A stretch of DNA of 64,000 nucleotides from Gambelia wislizenii (GCA_030847615.1 JAUMIR010000001.1:287640187-287704186); one strand, 5' to 3'. Numbered from the stretch's first letter, positions 1 through 11,099 are shown. Notes: generated by a model from the letters alone, not told the origin. A program made the numbers and translations.

Positions 1-2113
1 GTAAATCAGTGCAGAAGGAGATTCCTGTTCTCCAGTTGTAATACTGTACATGCATCATACTTTCCTTTAATTGTTGGAGTGGCCAGTGATTCTGCCTATG
101 TCTGGAATGAAGGCTGTAGAAGTTTTTAAGCTGCCTCTTGACCTCTAGAGAGCTTGAAGTGTTCTATCCTCCATGCCAAGGGAAAGGTAAGAAACAGAAA
201 GCACATCCAGGATCTTGTCCAAGGTCTAAAGTCTTGGAAAGGGTTGTTTTATGGATACTTGTCCTCACCAATCATATCTGAGGAACCAAGACTGGTGAAA
301 GGGGCATTGGAGGTCATCTAGTCCAACCTCTGCATCACGGAAGATCATTTATCTATAAATAATAAAAGAGGATTGTGTGTGTGTGTGTGTGTAATGTAAA
401 ATAGCATTGCACACCTTGGTCTTATTTTGCTTTTAAAATGGGTTAATTAATTTCAGTTAATTAAAACCTACCTGTAGGCTGCAGTAGCATCTTCAGTCAC
501 TAGACTTCTTCCTTAACCAGACTTCTTCCTTAACCAGCTGTATAGGACCTCTCAATTGTTTAAATAATTAAAATAGAATGAGAGAGAGATTGAGAGCAAG
601 TGTGAGAGAGAAGTGAAATATCAAAGAAAAGGAAAAAGCACAGGTGGGTAAAGGGAATTAGGTTGTTTCTTTCTAATCCATGTGAAGTTGGGTACATACT
701 TGTAAACAGATTAATGTAAAATGAAATGAAATCTAATACAGCCTGCCCAAACTTGGAACCCTCCAGATATGTCAGACTAAAAATTCTAATGATAATCCTG
801 GCTGTGGTTGAAAGGAATGGTAGAATCTCCATTCCTAGATTTTTCTGGCAGTACTGTGCAAACTGATGTGTCTGAAGAGACAAATAATGTACTTACTTGG
901 TAATAACTACAGGACTATATTCACTTTCATTATGGACCCTATGTGCAATGAATTTAAAGGTATTTGCATGCTTACACATCATGCTGGGTCAGACAAAAAG
1001 ATTAGTGTGTCAAAGTCCCAAAGTCTGTAGATATGTCTGTCATTTTGCTACTGTTTTAAGTTAGTTTCAGAGAATATTGCCTGCAGTTCTAACAAGATGC
1101 CATGCTTTCTTTGGTTTATGCCTGCCTCTACCTGCAATTTTCTGTTCACGTTTTCCTACTGCCCTACCAAAGACATGGGTTTTAACTGAATTTCCAGGTT
1201 GGCTAGCCTATGGCAGCTACAAAGATATCTCTCTAGTCTCCTAAACTCTGGCTTTTATTTTTCCTGTTGTTTGTCAATCTTCTCCACATCCTTAGCTTGA
1301 AGTCAGTAAGGGATCGGGAAATAACTTGTTCCAGACATTTAGAAATCTATGTTTACAGGACTCAGACTGATCCGCTGCTTTAGCTTAATCCAAGAGACTC
1401 TTTAAACCATGGCTTTCAAGGAGAACCAATTCATTTGCTCCACATGAAATCTGAGTCTCCAAATAATGCTAAATGCTGTGGGATTGTAGAGTCCTGGTTT
1501 GTTTCTGACCTGCAAATATATTTCAAACATGCTATCTCTGTGCTATTGCACCCTTTCATTTGGCTTACAATTAGAGGTTTTTAATATATTGGTTAAATCT
1601 TTTAACGAAAACACTAAAATGAGGCCAAGTATCCAAAATCAGTAGTTCTGGCATGCACACAGTTCTCTCTAGTAGTTCCCTTTTGTTCAATGTCAAGCTA
1701 TAGTATGTCCACGCAGCAGACTATAAGCAGGTTTTATCTCACTTTCCCAATACAGAGAACATGTTTTGTCTTTTTTTTAAAAAAAACACCCCGGTGAAAC
1801 ATGGCTAGAATTGCTTTTTAATCTAACAACCTCATTGATTCACCTAATCTGAATTGCTTGATTTTTTTTTAAATGAGCAGCATAAACAGTTTTTGGAACC
1901 TAATAGAGATATGCTTTTTGGGAGTGTGTGTGTACACAGATCTTTTCTGTAGCCAGTGACTATAGTCTTAAAGACATGACTTCATAAAAAGGCACCACTG
2001 AAATAAATCTGACATGAAATTAGTGAAGGAACAGTGAATTAGTGAAGGCATACAAAAGTAGTTAGTAGCTGTTACTGTCTGAAAACCAATCATTAGTTCC
2101 AACTCAGACAGAT
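1..2113. other. anonymous noncoding DNA with short repeat scraps
   Basis: No gene is recognised. A (GT)n run lies at 374-392. Bases 296-345 resemble the 3' part of a CR1 LINE in reverse orientation (words GGTCATCTAGTCCAACC). Bases 742-808 resemble an arm of a common short amniote repeat (CCCTCCAGATATGTC followed by an ACTAAAAATTCTAAT-like tract). Short open frames here have no recognisable domain and low-complexity composition. Confidence 0.6.
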
Positions 2114-2116
2114 TAA

Positions 2117-2719
2117 GGAGATTATCAGTCACGCTAAATATGGTGTTATCACGATTCCAGGAGATCGCTAAAGGGTTTCCCTTTAGGACAATGTCATTCC
2201 CCTCTCGTAATACTCCCGTTCAGCTGTTGTTATACTGGAGCTGCTTTTTATTGATGGACTAAGCCATCAATGGATCCGCCATTCCGTTTCTGTCACAGGA
2301 TGTCCTGTGTCTGAAAAAATACCCTGTTATGCTGGCATGATGCCAGCGTCAATGGGAGGTCCATGCCAGAACACTTCCAGGTGAGATCGGGACATCAAGC
2401 TAAGTGACACACTTTTTTGTACCCTTCCTGGGTTGCTTGTTATGTTTTAAGTGTGTTTAGGTGCTTGGTGTAAATTTTTTAATTTTATTTTACTGTTTAT
2501 GTTTGAATTTCCCACGCTTTTGTCTTCTCGGGAGAACAGACAGGATTTGAGACCAGGAAGTGAAAGGATCTCCGTTTGAGCTCCATTCACTTCTGGGCTG
2601 TCCTGCCAAGGGAACAACGCACGATTAAGGTAGGTCTGAAAACTTTTTTTTCTCATTACAGGAGAGGAGAGGAGATTGCGAGACGGGAACATTCCCCACC
2701 CCACCGTCTGCTAATCTCC
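2117..2719. mobile_element. nonautonomous DNA transposon (MITE), 3-bp TSD
   Basis: The left end reads GGAGATTATCAG and the right end is its near inverse (CTGCTAATCTCC). Identical TAA triplets flank it at 2114-2116 and 2720-2722, which is a 3-bp target-site duplication. A subterminal motif (GGACAATGTCATTCCCC) starts about 67 bp inside the left end, as in the other families of this group. The middle has a module related to families A and B: ACACTTCCAGGTGAGATCGG followed by a GACATC tract. There is no transposase. PIF/Harbinger-like origin is inferred from the TSD size and preference. Confidence 0.85.
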
Positions 2720-2728
2720 TAACTGAAT

Positions 2729-2962
2729 CAGTGGGAATTTATGCATCCACAGATTCTTTATACATGGATTCAACCAACCACAACTTTATTTTTTTTTAAT
2801 CCAAAAAGTAAACCTTGCTGTTCCCCCTTTTATATAAGGGATGCCATTTTACTATGTCATGGGACTTGAGCATCCACAGACTCTCATATCCACGGTGTGT
2901 GTGTGTGTGTGTGTGTGTGTGTATCCTGGAACCAAACCCCAGCAGATACCAAGGGCCCACTG
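2729..2962. mobile_element. mariner/Tigger-like MITE with internal (GT)n
   Basis: The left end CAGTGGGAATTTATGCATCC and the right end ACCAAGGGCCCACTG are decayed inverse copies. The TA expected for Tc1/mariner insertions is kept on the right and degraded to AT on the left. The interior holds the familiar words CATGGATTCAACCAACC and AGCAGATACCAAGGGCC of an old amniote Tigger-type repeat. A (GT)n run at 2895-2922 has expanded inside the element. Noncoding. Confidence 0.7.
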
Positions 2963-3402
2963 TATATGGGTCTACTTCAGTTGGGACTAACAACTGCATT
3001 TAGATCATAGCCATAAATTTTAAAAAGTGACTAAAATGTGGCACAAAATATATTTTCCTTTCATTCAACCTACCACCTCAGTACTCAGAACACAACACAA
3101 GTCAGCACCATGGAGCACACCATAGGGACACACTTGAATACTTCCACCATTTATTGAGATGGCACTCCAAAACTATAAAAGTCACATTACAAAAGGGGTG
3201 GAGTAGTTACAGCCATATTATAATTTAGTTATGTTGGAAAAGATTAAAGCAATCTTCTTGTCTGCAGTTGTCCCTCCACATTCGCGGGGGTTAGGTTCTT
3301 GAGACCCCCACGAATGTGCAAAACCCGCGAATAACAGATGCTGCTCCCGCAGCCCCCCCCCAGAGGGAGGGAGGCAGCGGGAGGGTGTCTGGCCAGCCTG
3401 GC

Positions 3403-3890
3403 TGGCCTCTCCGCGGCCTTCCTGAGGGGACTCCAGGCCTTAGAAGCCCCGGACCCCACTGAGAAAGGCCGGGGAAGGCAGCATGTGGGTGGGGAAGAGG
3501 CTGCGCTGCCTCTCCGCGGCCTTTCTCAGCGGGCTCTGGGGCTCCAAAACCCCGGACCCCGCTGAGAAAGGCCGGGGAAGGCAGCGTGTGGGTGGAGAGG
3601 AGGCTGCGCTGCCTCTCCCCGGCCTTCCGAAGCGGGGTCTGTTGCTTTGGAGCCCTGGAGCCTGCTGACAAAGGCCAGGGAAGGCAGTGTGTGGGTGGGG
3701 AGGAGGCTGCGCTGCCTCTCCCCGGCCTTTCTCAGCGGGGTCCGGGGCTTTGGAGCCCCGGAGCCTGCTGAGAAAGGCCGGGGAAGGCAGCGTGTGGGTG
3801 GGGAGGAGGCTGCGCTGCCTCTCCCCATCCTTTCTCAGCGGGGTCCGGGGCTTTGGAGCCTTGGAGCCTGCTGAGAAAGGCCGGTGACAG
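3403..3890. repeat. ~104-bp palindromic minisatellite inside M1
   Basis: The word GGCAGCGTGTGGGTGG or a variant recurs at about 3479, 3581, 3684 and 3786, a period of 102-105 bp. Each unit contains CGGCCTTTCTCAGCGGGG and, inverted, GCTGAGAAAGGCCGG, so each unit can fold back on itself. Copies differ by point changes. Confidence 0.8.
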
Positions 3891-3956
3891 CAGCGGGCGG
3901 GCGGCGAGCGGGCTGGCGGGGAGGAGGCTGCGTTGCCTCTCTCCGGCCTTTCTCAC

Positions 3957-4170
3957 CCCCCCGCCCTTCCCAGAGTGGCTACGGGGGCTTCAGAAGCCCC
4001 CGCCGCCACTCTCCCTCACCCCCGCCCTTCCCAGAGTGGCGTAGGGGGCTTCTGAAGCCCCCGCCGTCACTCTCCGTCACCCCCCTGCCCTTCCCAGAGT
4101 GGCGTAGGGGGCTTCTGAAGCCCCCGCCGCCACTCTCCCTCACCCCCCTGCCCTTCCCAAAGTGGCGTAG
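3957..4170. repeat. ~63-bp palindromic minisatellite inside M1
   Basis: CCCTTCCCAGAGTGGC or a variant recurs near 3963, 4024, 4087 and 4150, a period of 61-63 bp. Each unit has a GGGGGCTTC-(N)-GAAGCCCCC hairpin core. The array is followed by a GGGAAGGG-rich inverted tract and the right terminus of M1. Confidence 0.8.
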
Positions 4171-4371
4171 GGGGTCCCTCGCTGCCTTGGGAAGGGACTG
4201 GGGTGGAATGAGGGAGGCTTTCCACCACCACCCCTTTCCCAAGGCAGCGAAGGGATTCCTGAGAACACCTTTGCTGCCTTGGGAAGGGACGGAGTGGAGG
4301 GGGGGGCAGGCTCCTTTCCACGAATAATCAAAACCGCGAATGTGAAAGCCATGAATGTGGAGGGGCAACTG

Positions 4372-4886
4372 TATATTGATTTGCCCCTCTCAGCCTCTGC
4401 AGTTAACATGCTTCTGTCTGACCTGCCATCTTTTTCTTGGGCAGCCACCTTCTTCTCCTTTTTCTAAGCTGGTGAGTTGTATATGACTCTCTCTCCTTCA
4501 CCTTATTAAGTTAAGTAAAGTTTTTGAGTTATTTAATCTAAAGCTGCATGTCTCTTTTTGGTCATATATAATTCAGGGAAAAGTAATGTGCATATGAGCC
4601 ACACCTCTAAATCTAATCTGACATTCTGCTGGAGGGAAGTTAAAAGAATTTAACTTTTAGAGTTTGCAATGCAGGGCAACTCTAATTCCCCCATGAGTCA
4701 TACCATTGTTCTTGGGGAAAGAATTACAGGTAAATGCTTACTTCCAAGGCCTGAGAGTGCAGCCCACAAAGGACAACATGGAAACATGCTGAAGAACTGG
4801 AACATCACAAAGAAGACCTTTCTGCAAACAACTTCTTAGTGCTGCTTAATAGAGGCCGCCAGATGTGACTGCTGACAAGAAAAGTT
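4372..4886. other. anonymous noncoding DNA
   Basis: Nothing recognisable lies between the right end of M1 and the AT-rich tail of the L2-like LINE. Confidence 0.5.
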
Positions 4887-5132
4887 GAATAATAATAATA
4901 ATAATATTTATTTATACCCCTCCCTACTGTTAAAACAATTGGGGCGGCTTACAAAAATTAAAATACAATACAGATAAAAATCCCTAAACACCCCCCCACC
5001 CCCACCTTCCCCCATAAAAAAATATTAAACAAATATAAATTAAAAGCAACTGTCTAAAATCACATTTAAAAACAATAAATACAATAAATAGCCAGCGGAC
5101 TAAAAGAGGCCAGGATCCCCTGAGGCCGGGAT

Positions 5133-5411
5133 CTAATTAGAAAAGGCCTGCCGAAAGAGATCCATCTTTAGTGCTTTTTTAAAGCTACTCAGGCTTGTCA
5201 TCTGACAGATCTCGTTTGGCAGGTCATTCCACAATTTGGGGGCGATTACCGAAAAGGCCCTCTGGGAGGTTGCAGACAGCCTAGATTTTTGTGGCTGAAG
5301 CAAATTCCTCGCAGAGGACTGGAGTGCTCGGGAAGGATTGTTTGGGAGGAGGTGGTTCCGGAGATAAGTTGGACCCAAGCCATTTAGGGCTTTAAAGGTA
5401 ATAACCAACAC
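5133..5411 (-). pseudogene. L2-like LINE C-terminal domain fragment
   Basis: A 92-codon frame with ALNGLGPTYLRNHL, SARNLLQPQKSRLSATSQ, RAFSVIAPKLWNDLPNEI and SLSSFKKALKMDLFRQAF, the block that ends most L2-clade ORF2 proteins. Its function in the family is not well defined. It lies between the RT fragment and the 3' UTR as expected, in a different frame from the RT. Confidence 0.85.
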
Positions 5412-5935
5412 CTTATACTAGGCCCAGAAACTGATAGGCAGCCAGTGGAGAGATTTTAATACTGGAGTTATATGGTCTCTCCGAGATGTTCCTGAGACCA
5501 CCTGGCTGCCATATTTTGTACCAACTGAAGTTTCCGGACCAACCACGAGGGTAGCCCCATGTAGAGCACATTGCAGAAATCTAGACAAGAGGTTACCAGC
5601 GCGTGCACCACAGTCTCGAGGTCCCTTACTTCCAGGAAATGGCGCAGCTGGCGTATCAGCCAAAGCTGATAACAGGTGCTCCTGACTGTCGCATTCACCT
5701 GACTAGTCATCTGAAGCGATTAATCAAGGAGCACCCCCAGACTGCGAACACAGTCCTTAACGGAGAGCGTGACCCCGTCCAGGACTGGAGGTTGCAACCC
5801 AACTCCTGGTTTTGGGGCTGCTACCATGAGTACCTCCATTTTGTCTGGATTTAATCTCAATCTGTTTTTCCTCATCCAGCCCATTACTGCTTTAAGACAA
5901 TCATTAAGAGGAGAGACGCCATCGGAATTCGAGGC

Positions 5936-6931
5936 CTATGATCGGGACAAGGAGAAATAGATCTGGGTGTCATCAGCATACTGATAACACCCAGCCCCAT
6001 AACTCTGAATAATCTCACCCAGCGGCTTCATATAGATGTTAAACAGCATCGGGCACAGGATGGCGCCCTGCGGAACACCACAAGTAAGCTCCTTTCTGCT
6101 GGAGCATCTGTCCCCGAGCAACACCCTCTGGGACCTGCCCGAGAGGAAGGACCAGAACCACTGGAGTGCAGTGCCTCCGATTCCTAACCCACGCAAGCGA
6201 TCCAAGAGGATGCTATGATCTATTGTATTGAAAGCCGCTGAGATGTCTAAAAGCACCAACAGGGTCACACTACCCCTATCGATGCTTAGACACAGGTCGT
6301 CGGTTAAGTCAACCATGGCAGTCTCAACTCCAAATCCCATCCTAAAGCCAGTTTGAAATGGGTCTAGATAATCGGTTTCATCCAAGACCACTTGGAGTTG
6401 AAGTGCAACTGCCCTCTCGATCATTTTGCTCAAGAATGGTAACATAGAAACCGGCCTATAGTTGTTCATGTCCAGGGGGTCGAGGGAAGGTTTTTTCAGG
6501 AGCGGCCTAACGGCTGCTTCCTTTAAACAAGATGGAACACACACTTCTCTGAGGGATGCATTGATGATGTCCTTAAGGAACACCATCAAGGCAGTCCCCC
6601 CCTGGATAGCCAGGCATGAAGGGCAAGGATCGAGAGGGCAGGTCATCTTCCTCACCCTACCAAGTAGCTTGTCCATGTCCTCGGTACTCACGGATTGAAA
6701 TTCATCCAGTAAACTTACATCAACGGAGTTGCTCGACACCTCGTCAATTGTTTCTGTCAAATTACTGGCATCTAAGTCGGCTCTTATCCGAGAGATTTTA
6801 TCTGCAAAGAAATTGTTAAACGCGTCACAGCAGGCTGTCGTTGGGTTAAGCAATGGGTTCTGCGCAGGAATAACCTGCGTCATCTCCCTTACCACCCTAA
6901 ACAGCTCTGCTGGATGGGACTCTGCAGACAC
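5936..6931 (-). pseudogene. L2-like LINE reverse transcriptase (partial)
   Basis: A 331-codon frame carries the front two thirds of an L2-clade reverse transcriptase. Visible blocks are NNYRPVSMLPFLSKMIERAV, QTGFRMGFGVETAM, LLDISAAFNTIDHSILLDRL, CGVPQGAILCPMLFNIYM and the catalytic YQYADDTQIYF. The frame ends shortly after the active site; the thumb and C-terminal parts continue in other frames (5418-5710, 5133-5411). It would act in target-primed reverse transcription in the nucleus, but the broken frame and truncated element make it inactive. Confidence 0.88.
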
Positions 6932-7325
6932 AATACGTGTAGAGGAGAAGGATCTCTGCGCTGCATGTATTGCCTCTCGATAGGACCAAAGAAAGTTCCT
7001 ATGACGAGTCCTGTCGGATAAGAGTCGAGTTTTCCGCCAGTTGTGCTCTAGTCATTGTCCAACCTGCTTCATTTTCCTAAGCTCTGTTGTATACCATGGC
7101 TTACGGTTTGGAGCGGGTTGGAAAGGACGCTTGGGAGTGATTGTGTCGAGAGCCTTGGTAAGGTCGGTGTTCTAGGTATTAACCAAAGCTTCGACAGGGT
7201 CACCGGCGTTACCAACCATTAAACCCTCCAAGGCTTTCTGGAATCCTCTTGGTTCCATTAGCTTTCGAGGGCAGATCATTCTAATGGGTCCACCACCCCC
7301 GGTGGGGCGGGAAGAGACTCTTAGT

Positions 7326-7697
7326 TCAGTCTTTGACCAGGAAATGATCTGTCCATGACAATGCGGTGGTTTTTATAACCTCCGCCCACGGATATTCCTG
7401 CTCTGTACTAAAGACCGCATCGAGGGTATGATCCGCACAATGTGTGGGCCCGATGACCATTTGGGATAGGCCCATGTTTGTCATGGTTTCCATGAACTCC
7501 CGAGCTGCACCAATCAGATTTGTCAAGCTCGTCTCGAGTGGAATGTTGAAGTCGCCCAAAACTAAAAGTCTGGGTGACTCCAACAGCAACTCTGAGACCA
7601 GCTTTGTCAGCTCGGTTAGGGAGTCTGCTAGACAACGGGGTTCTCGGTATACTAGCAGAATCCCCAAACTATCCCTGGTCCTCAGGCTAAGGTACAT
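7326..7697 (-). pseudogene. L2-like LINE AP-endonuclease fragment
   Basis: About 123 codons of the APE-type endonuclease that nicks target DNA to prime reverse transcription. Visible blocks in order are ILLVYREP, LLVLGDFNIPLE (the GDFN block), PTHCADHTLDAVF and LSWTDHFLV (position of the usual SDH block, here TDH). The upstream part of the domain (about 7700-7890) is present in another frame, so at least one frameshift separates them. It is a relic: no ATG-initiated complete ORF joins it to the reverse transcriptase at 5936-6931. Confidence 0.8.
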
Positions 7698-7902
7698 ACA
7701 CTCAAAGTGGACTGTGTTTCAGACAGGTATCCTGGTCAAGGTCAGATTGTTCTTATAAACCAGAGCCACTCCACCACCACCCCCGCCTACTTCCCCTCAC
7801 CCGCTCACTGACAGAATACCCGGCTGGGAGGGCCTGCGCCCATGTGACAGAGCTATCCTCTCCCAGCCAGGTTTCTGTGAAGCAAGAATGAGTATATATT
7901 TG

Positions 7903-8084
7903 TGAAATCGAAGGCTTTCATGGCCAGCATCCATAGATTTTCCTTGGTTTTTTTCCGGGCTGTGAGGCTGTGTTCTGGAAGAGTTTACTTCTGACATTTC
8001 ACCGGCAGGTGAAACGTCAGAAGAAAAGTCTTCCAGAACACGGCCTCACAGCCCAGAAAAAAAAAAAACACAAGGAAAAGCTAT
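7903..8084. mobile_element. Penelope-like terminal repeat as a foldback, 12-bp TSD
   Basis: AGTATATATTTG occurs at 7891-7902 and 8085-8096, a perfect 12-bp duplication. Between them two arms of about 65 bp are inverse copies: CCGGGCTGTGAGGCTGTGTT on the left, ACACGGCCTCACAGCCCAG on the right. They are joined by a CACCGGCAGGTG loop region. GGTGAAACGTCAG matches the amniote repeat I associate with Penelope-like elements, whose terminal repeats carry hammerhead ribozyme motifs in many animals. The CUGANGA half of a hammerhead is not present. Family assignment is inference. Confidence 0.55.
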
Positions 8085-8096
8085 AGTATATATTTG

Positions 8097-8626
8097 GTTT
8101 ATACATTAGAAGGCTGAAAAATCTTCCAGTAGGAACACATCAGTTTGATTATGTGGATTATCTGGATTATTTATTTAATTTATTTTACCAATTTAGGATC
8201 AACTCTCGTGATTTGTCAGAGGCCATCCCAGGGGCCATGGGACTTTCTAAGGAAGGGGCTTCCTTCACAGAGTGAGTCCTGTCTGCTAAAGATTCCTCCA
8301 GCGGGTTGTGGAGTGTCTGCACTTACACTTCTTCAGTATCAGAGCAGGGAGAAAAGGAGCTCTGTGGGCCTGCCCAGAGAAGCCATAGATCTGAGGGTTG
8401 CCAGAGTCTTCCTGTGTTACTGGAAATGGGGAAAGAACTGTTCAAGCCCTAAGTGCCATTTGCTGTTGATAGTCAGGAAAACAAAAATGTGGGACAAATA
8501 TGTAGAATCTGTTCTACATGATGACCTCACTCTACAGTCAAGTTATCAAAGATACTACCAAACTTTGGCCTGGTGACTACATATCTGTTTGATATCTTCA
8601 GTTTAAAGTGGAACTATGTAATCTAT
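8097..8626. other. anonymous noncoding DNA
   Basis: No recognisable element. An open frame at 8145-8576 on the plus strand (143 codons) has no domain, no start context of note and no neighbouring exon signal that I could support. Confidence 0.45.
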
Positions 8627-9112
8627 GGGCCTTATCTACATGGATAATTTACCCCAGCTTTCCCCCATCTCAGAGCCCTGCAGTTCATATGACACAGGAC
8701 ATTTGCCCCATTCTGACCCCAGGCAGTCCTTATGACCCCCGGGTCAGAAACAGGGCTCAGATTAAGGTAAACTGGGTTAGGGCCCAATACAGTATTCTGA
8801 AATAATACCTATGTTACTCTGCTGCTGCTGGGAAAAATGGAGCAGGCCCCATGTGTCACCCTTACCCTTAAGGGACCACACCCTTAAGGGGTCCAGCAGC
8901 ATGTGACCAATGCTGGTCACCTGCAGGTGACCTTTGGTCCCATGTTGGGGCCAGCTTCCTCAATGCTGGGAGGGCAAGGAAGATGGTGGTGGCAGCTGCA
9001 GCGATGATCCCAGCATACGTATTTGGACTCCAGGCCACACGGGCCTGATCCGAAGCCAGGATATGCTGGTGGAGAGCCGGCATATCTTGCCCATGGGTTT
9101 TGTTGAAAGGCC
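8627..9112. mobile_element. GGGCTTGTC-family MITE (family E), degraded
   Basis: Begins GGGCCTTATCTACATGG after TAT and shares CAGAGCCCTGCAGTTCATAT and GACACAGGACATTTGCCCC with the copy at 56245-56759. The right part shares GGGCCTGATC and GATATGCTGG with that copy. The right terminus near 9112 (GAAAGGCC followed by ATA) is worn, so the exact end is approximate. Confidence 0.65.
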
Positions 9113-9424
9113 ATAGACCAACTCTGCCCAAAATATTACAGTAGCACTGAATTTGGAAAAAGAACTACACTCTGAAGTCAGTCAGAAGTAAGGTGAGCAA
9201 AACAGGGCAATGGAGAATTTTGGGTGCTGGTGCCATGGCTCTGAGATGCCCTTTCTGGGGAGAATCATCTGGAGCCAAGTCTGATAACTTTCCCAGTTGA
9301 AGACCTTTTTGTTTATCCAGAAACTTTGCCGTTTTAAAGAACATGGTTAGGTCTTTGGAGAAGGGAGAATTTTGTTACTGGTGGTTTAATTACTGTGATT
9401 TCGGTGTTTTATTACCTGTTTTTT
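9113..9424. other. anonymous noncoding DNA
   Basis: Nothing recognisable before the CR1 3' end at 9425. Confidence 0.45.
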
Positions 9425-10072
9425 AGAATCATAGAGTTGGAAGAGACCACAAGGGCCATCCAGTCCAGCCCCCTGTCATGCAGGAATAAACAATCAAAGC
9501 ATTCCTGATAGATGGCCATCCAGCCTCTGTTTAAAAACCTCCAATGAAGGAGACTCCACCACACTCAGAGGCAGTGCATTCCACTTCCGAACAGCTCTTA
9601 CTGTCAGGCAGTTCTTCCTAATGTTTAGGTGGAATAGCTTTTCCTGTAGTTTGAGTCAATTGCTCCATGTCCTAGTCTCTGGAGCAGCAGAAAACAAGCT
9701 TGCTCCATCCTCAGTACGATATCTCTTCAAACATTTAAACATGGCTACCATGTCGTCTCTTAACCTTCTCTTCTCCAGGCAAAACATACCCAGCTCCCTA
9801 AGCTGCTACTCATAGGGCATGGCTTCCAGACCTTGTATTATTTGGGTCACCCTCCTCTGGACACATTCCAGCTTGTCCATGTCCTTCTTGAATTGTGGTG
9901 CCCACAACTGGACACAGTATTCCAGCTGAGGTCTGACCAAAACAGAATACAGTGGCACTATTACTTCCCTCGATCTAGACACTATACTCCTATTGATGCA
10001 GCCTAGAATTGCATTGGCTTTTCTAGCTGCCACATCACACTGTTGACTCATGTTCAGTTTGTGATCCACTAA

Positions 10073-10698
10073 GGAGATTTTCACACGGGCTATATATCCC
10101 GTGGCAGGAACAGAACAGGGTCGGGAAAGGTTTTCCCTTTCGGACGACGTTGACCCTGTTCTGTCCTGCATCCATCCTATTCCCGTGACTGTTCCAGAAC
10201 AATATAATAATGATTTTTCATCGTGAATAGTCCTCCCGTTCCGTTGCTATCACACAATCACGGGTGTGCGAACAGGAGCCCCGTTCCTGTTCCGAAATGA
10301 CAGCCATGGAGGGGAGGTCCGTTCCGAGCACTTCCTGGTATGATCTGGACATCCAGGTAAGTGGCACCCTTTATTTTAAAACAAATCCCTGTTTTGATTA
10401 TGTGGTTTAAAGTGTGTTTTTGTGTTTGGTGAACTGATTTTATGTTTGGGGGAGTTTTATTTTTTAAATTTACTGTCTGGTCATTATCACGTGATAACGT
10501 GATAACGTTTCAGATGGCTGGTCGTAAAAACAGCCTTATGACGGCTGCATTTACGGCCGGCCAGCGAGGGGAGGGGGAGCCCATTCCTGCTGCGGAGTTA
10601 AGGTAAGTGTGTGAAAGATTTGTGTTATTCCATGGCAAGAATAGGAGAGGAGGTGGCGGGGCAGTAACGGGGCATTTTGGCCCCATGTGAAAATCTCC
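10073..10698. mobile_element. family-A MITE (copy A1), TSD TAA
   Basis: Left end GGAGATTTTCACACGGGC, right end GCCCCATGTGAAAATCTCC. TAA flanks it at 10070-10072 and 10699-10701. The insertion point is certain because the interrupted CR1 text (GTGATCCACTAA / GACTCCTAG) is uninterrupted in other CR1 copies. The subterminal motif CGGACGACGTTGACCC starts 68 bp in. AG|GTAAGT donor-like words occur twice (in CATCCAGGTAAGTGGCACC and TTAAGGTAAGTGTG). Noncoding. Same family at 17813, 40843 and 44601. Confidence 0.92.
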
Positions 10699-10706
10699 TA
10701 AGACTC

Positions 10707-11099
10707 CTAGATCCCTTTTGCATGTAATGCCATCAAGCCAGGTGTCACCCATCCTATATCTGTGCATTTCATTTTTACTGCCCAAATGTAGTATCCTACA
10801 TTTCTCCCTGTTGAAATTCGTTTTGTTAGTTTGGGGCCAGATTTCCAATCTGTTAAGATCATTTTGAATTCTGATCCTGTCCTCTGGGTATTAGCTACTC
10901 CTCCTAATGTGGTGTCATCTTCAAACTTGATAAGCATGCCCTCTATTCCCTCATCCAAGTCATTGATTAAGATGTTGAATAGCACTGGGCCCAGGAAAGA
11001 ACCCTGTGGCACCCTGGTGGTCACTTCTCTCCAGGATGAAGAGGATCCATTGGTGACTACCCATTGGGTTTGGCCCATCAACCAATTACAAATCCACAT
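10707..11099 (-). pseudogene. CR1 reverse transcriptase fragment with mutated active site
   Basis: Carries [35 protein letters not shown] and [15 protein letters not shown]. The catalytic motif that reads FADD in the copy at 32195-33040 is FEDD here. The upstream block (SLTSILGKILEQIIKQAVC) lies in another frame at 11216-11425. The downstream block (SQQCDVAARKANAILGCINRS, ending at 9806) is separated by the inserted MITE. Clearly a dead copy. Confidence 0.85.

Larger units (their letters stand above)
3265..4371. mobile_element. GC-rich mariner-like element carrying two minisatellites (M1)
   Basis: The left terminus CAGTTGTCCCTCCACATTCG and the right terminus GAATGTGGAGGGGCAACTG are inverse copies. 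The right flank is TA and the left flank TG, so a TA duplication is likely but decayed. The same termini occur at 14838-15121. The interior is unusually GC- and CpG-rich and consists mainly of two tandem arrays described separately. Overlapping long open frames on both strands are by-products of the GC-rich palindromic repeats and have no domain. Confidence 0.75.
4887..7890 (-). mobile_element. L2-like LINE, 5'-truncated
   Basis: Read on the minus strand this is the 3' 3 kb of an L2-clade non-LTR retrotransposon: endonuclease, reverse transcriptase, a conserved C-terminal segment, then a 3' UTR with GGGGCGGCTTACAA-type sequence and an (ATA)n tail at 4888-4908. The 5' end stops inside the endonuclease, just after the minus-strand codons for a TETWLGED-like start, so it is truncated. 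The reading frame is broken in several places. A related 3' end occurs on the plus strand at 60345-60870. Clade assignment rests on the QYADDTQIY motif and the RAFSVIAPKLWNDLP block. Confidence 0.85.

Noticed and set aside
2895..2922. Possible regulatory GT repeat
   Set aside because: A microsatellite within a mariner-like MITE; no evidence of function.
3291..4448. Cluster of long overlapping open frames on both strands
   Set aside because: They lie wholly within GC-rich palindromic minisatellites of M1, repeat with the array period and have no domain.
8145..8576. 143-codon open frame
   Set aside because: No ATG-supported gene structure, domain or neighbouring coding signal; length is possible by chance.
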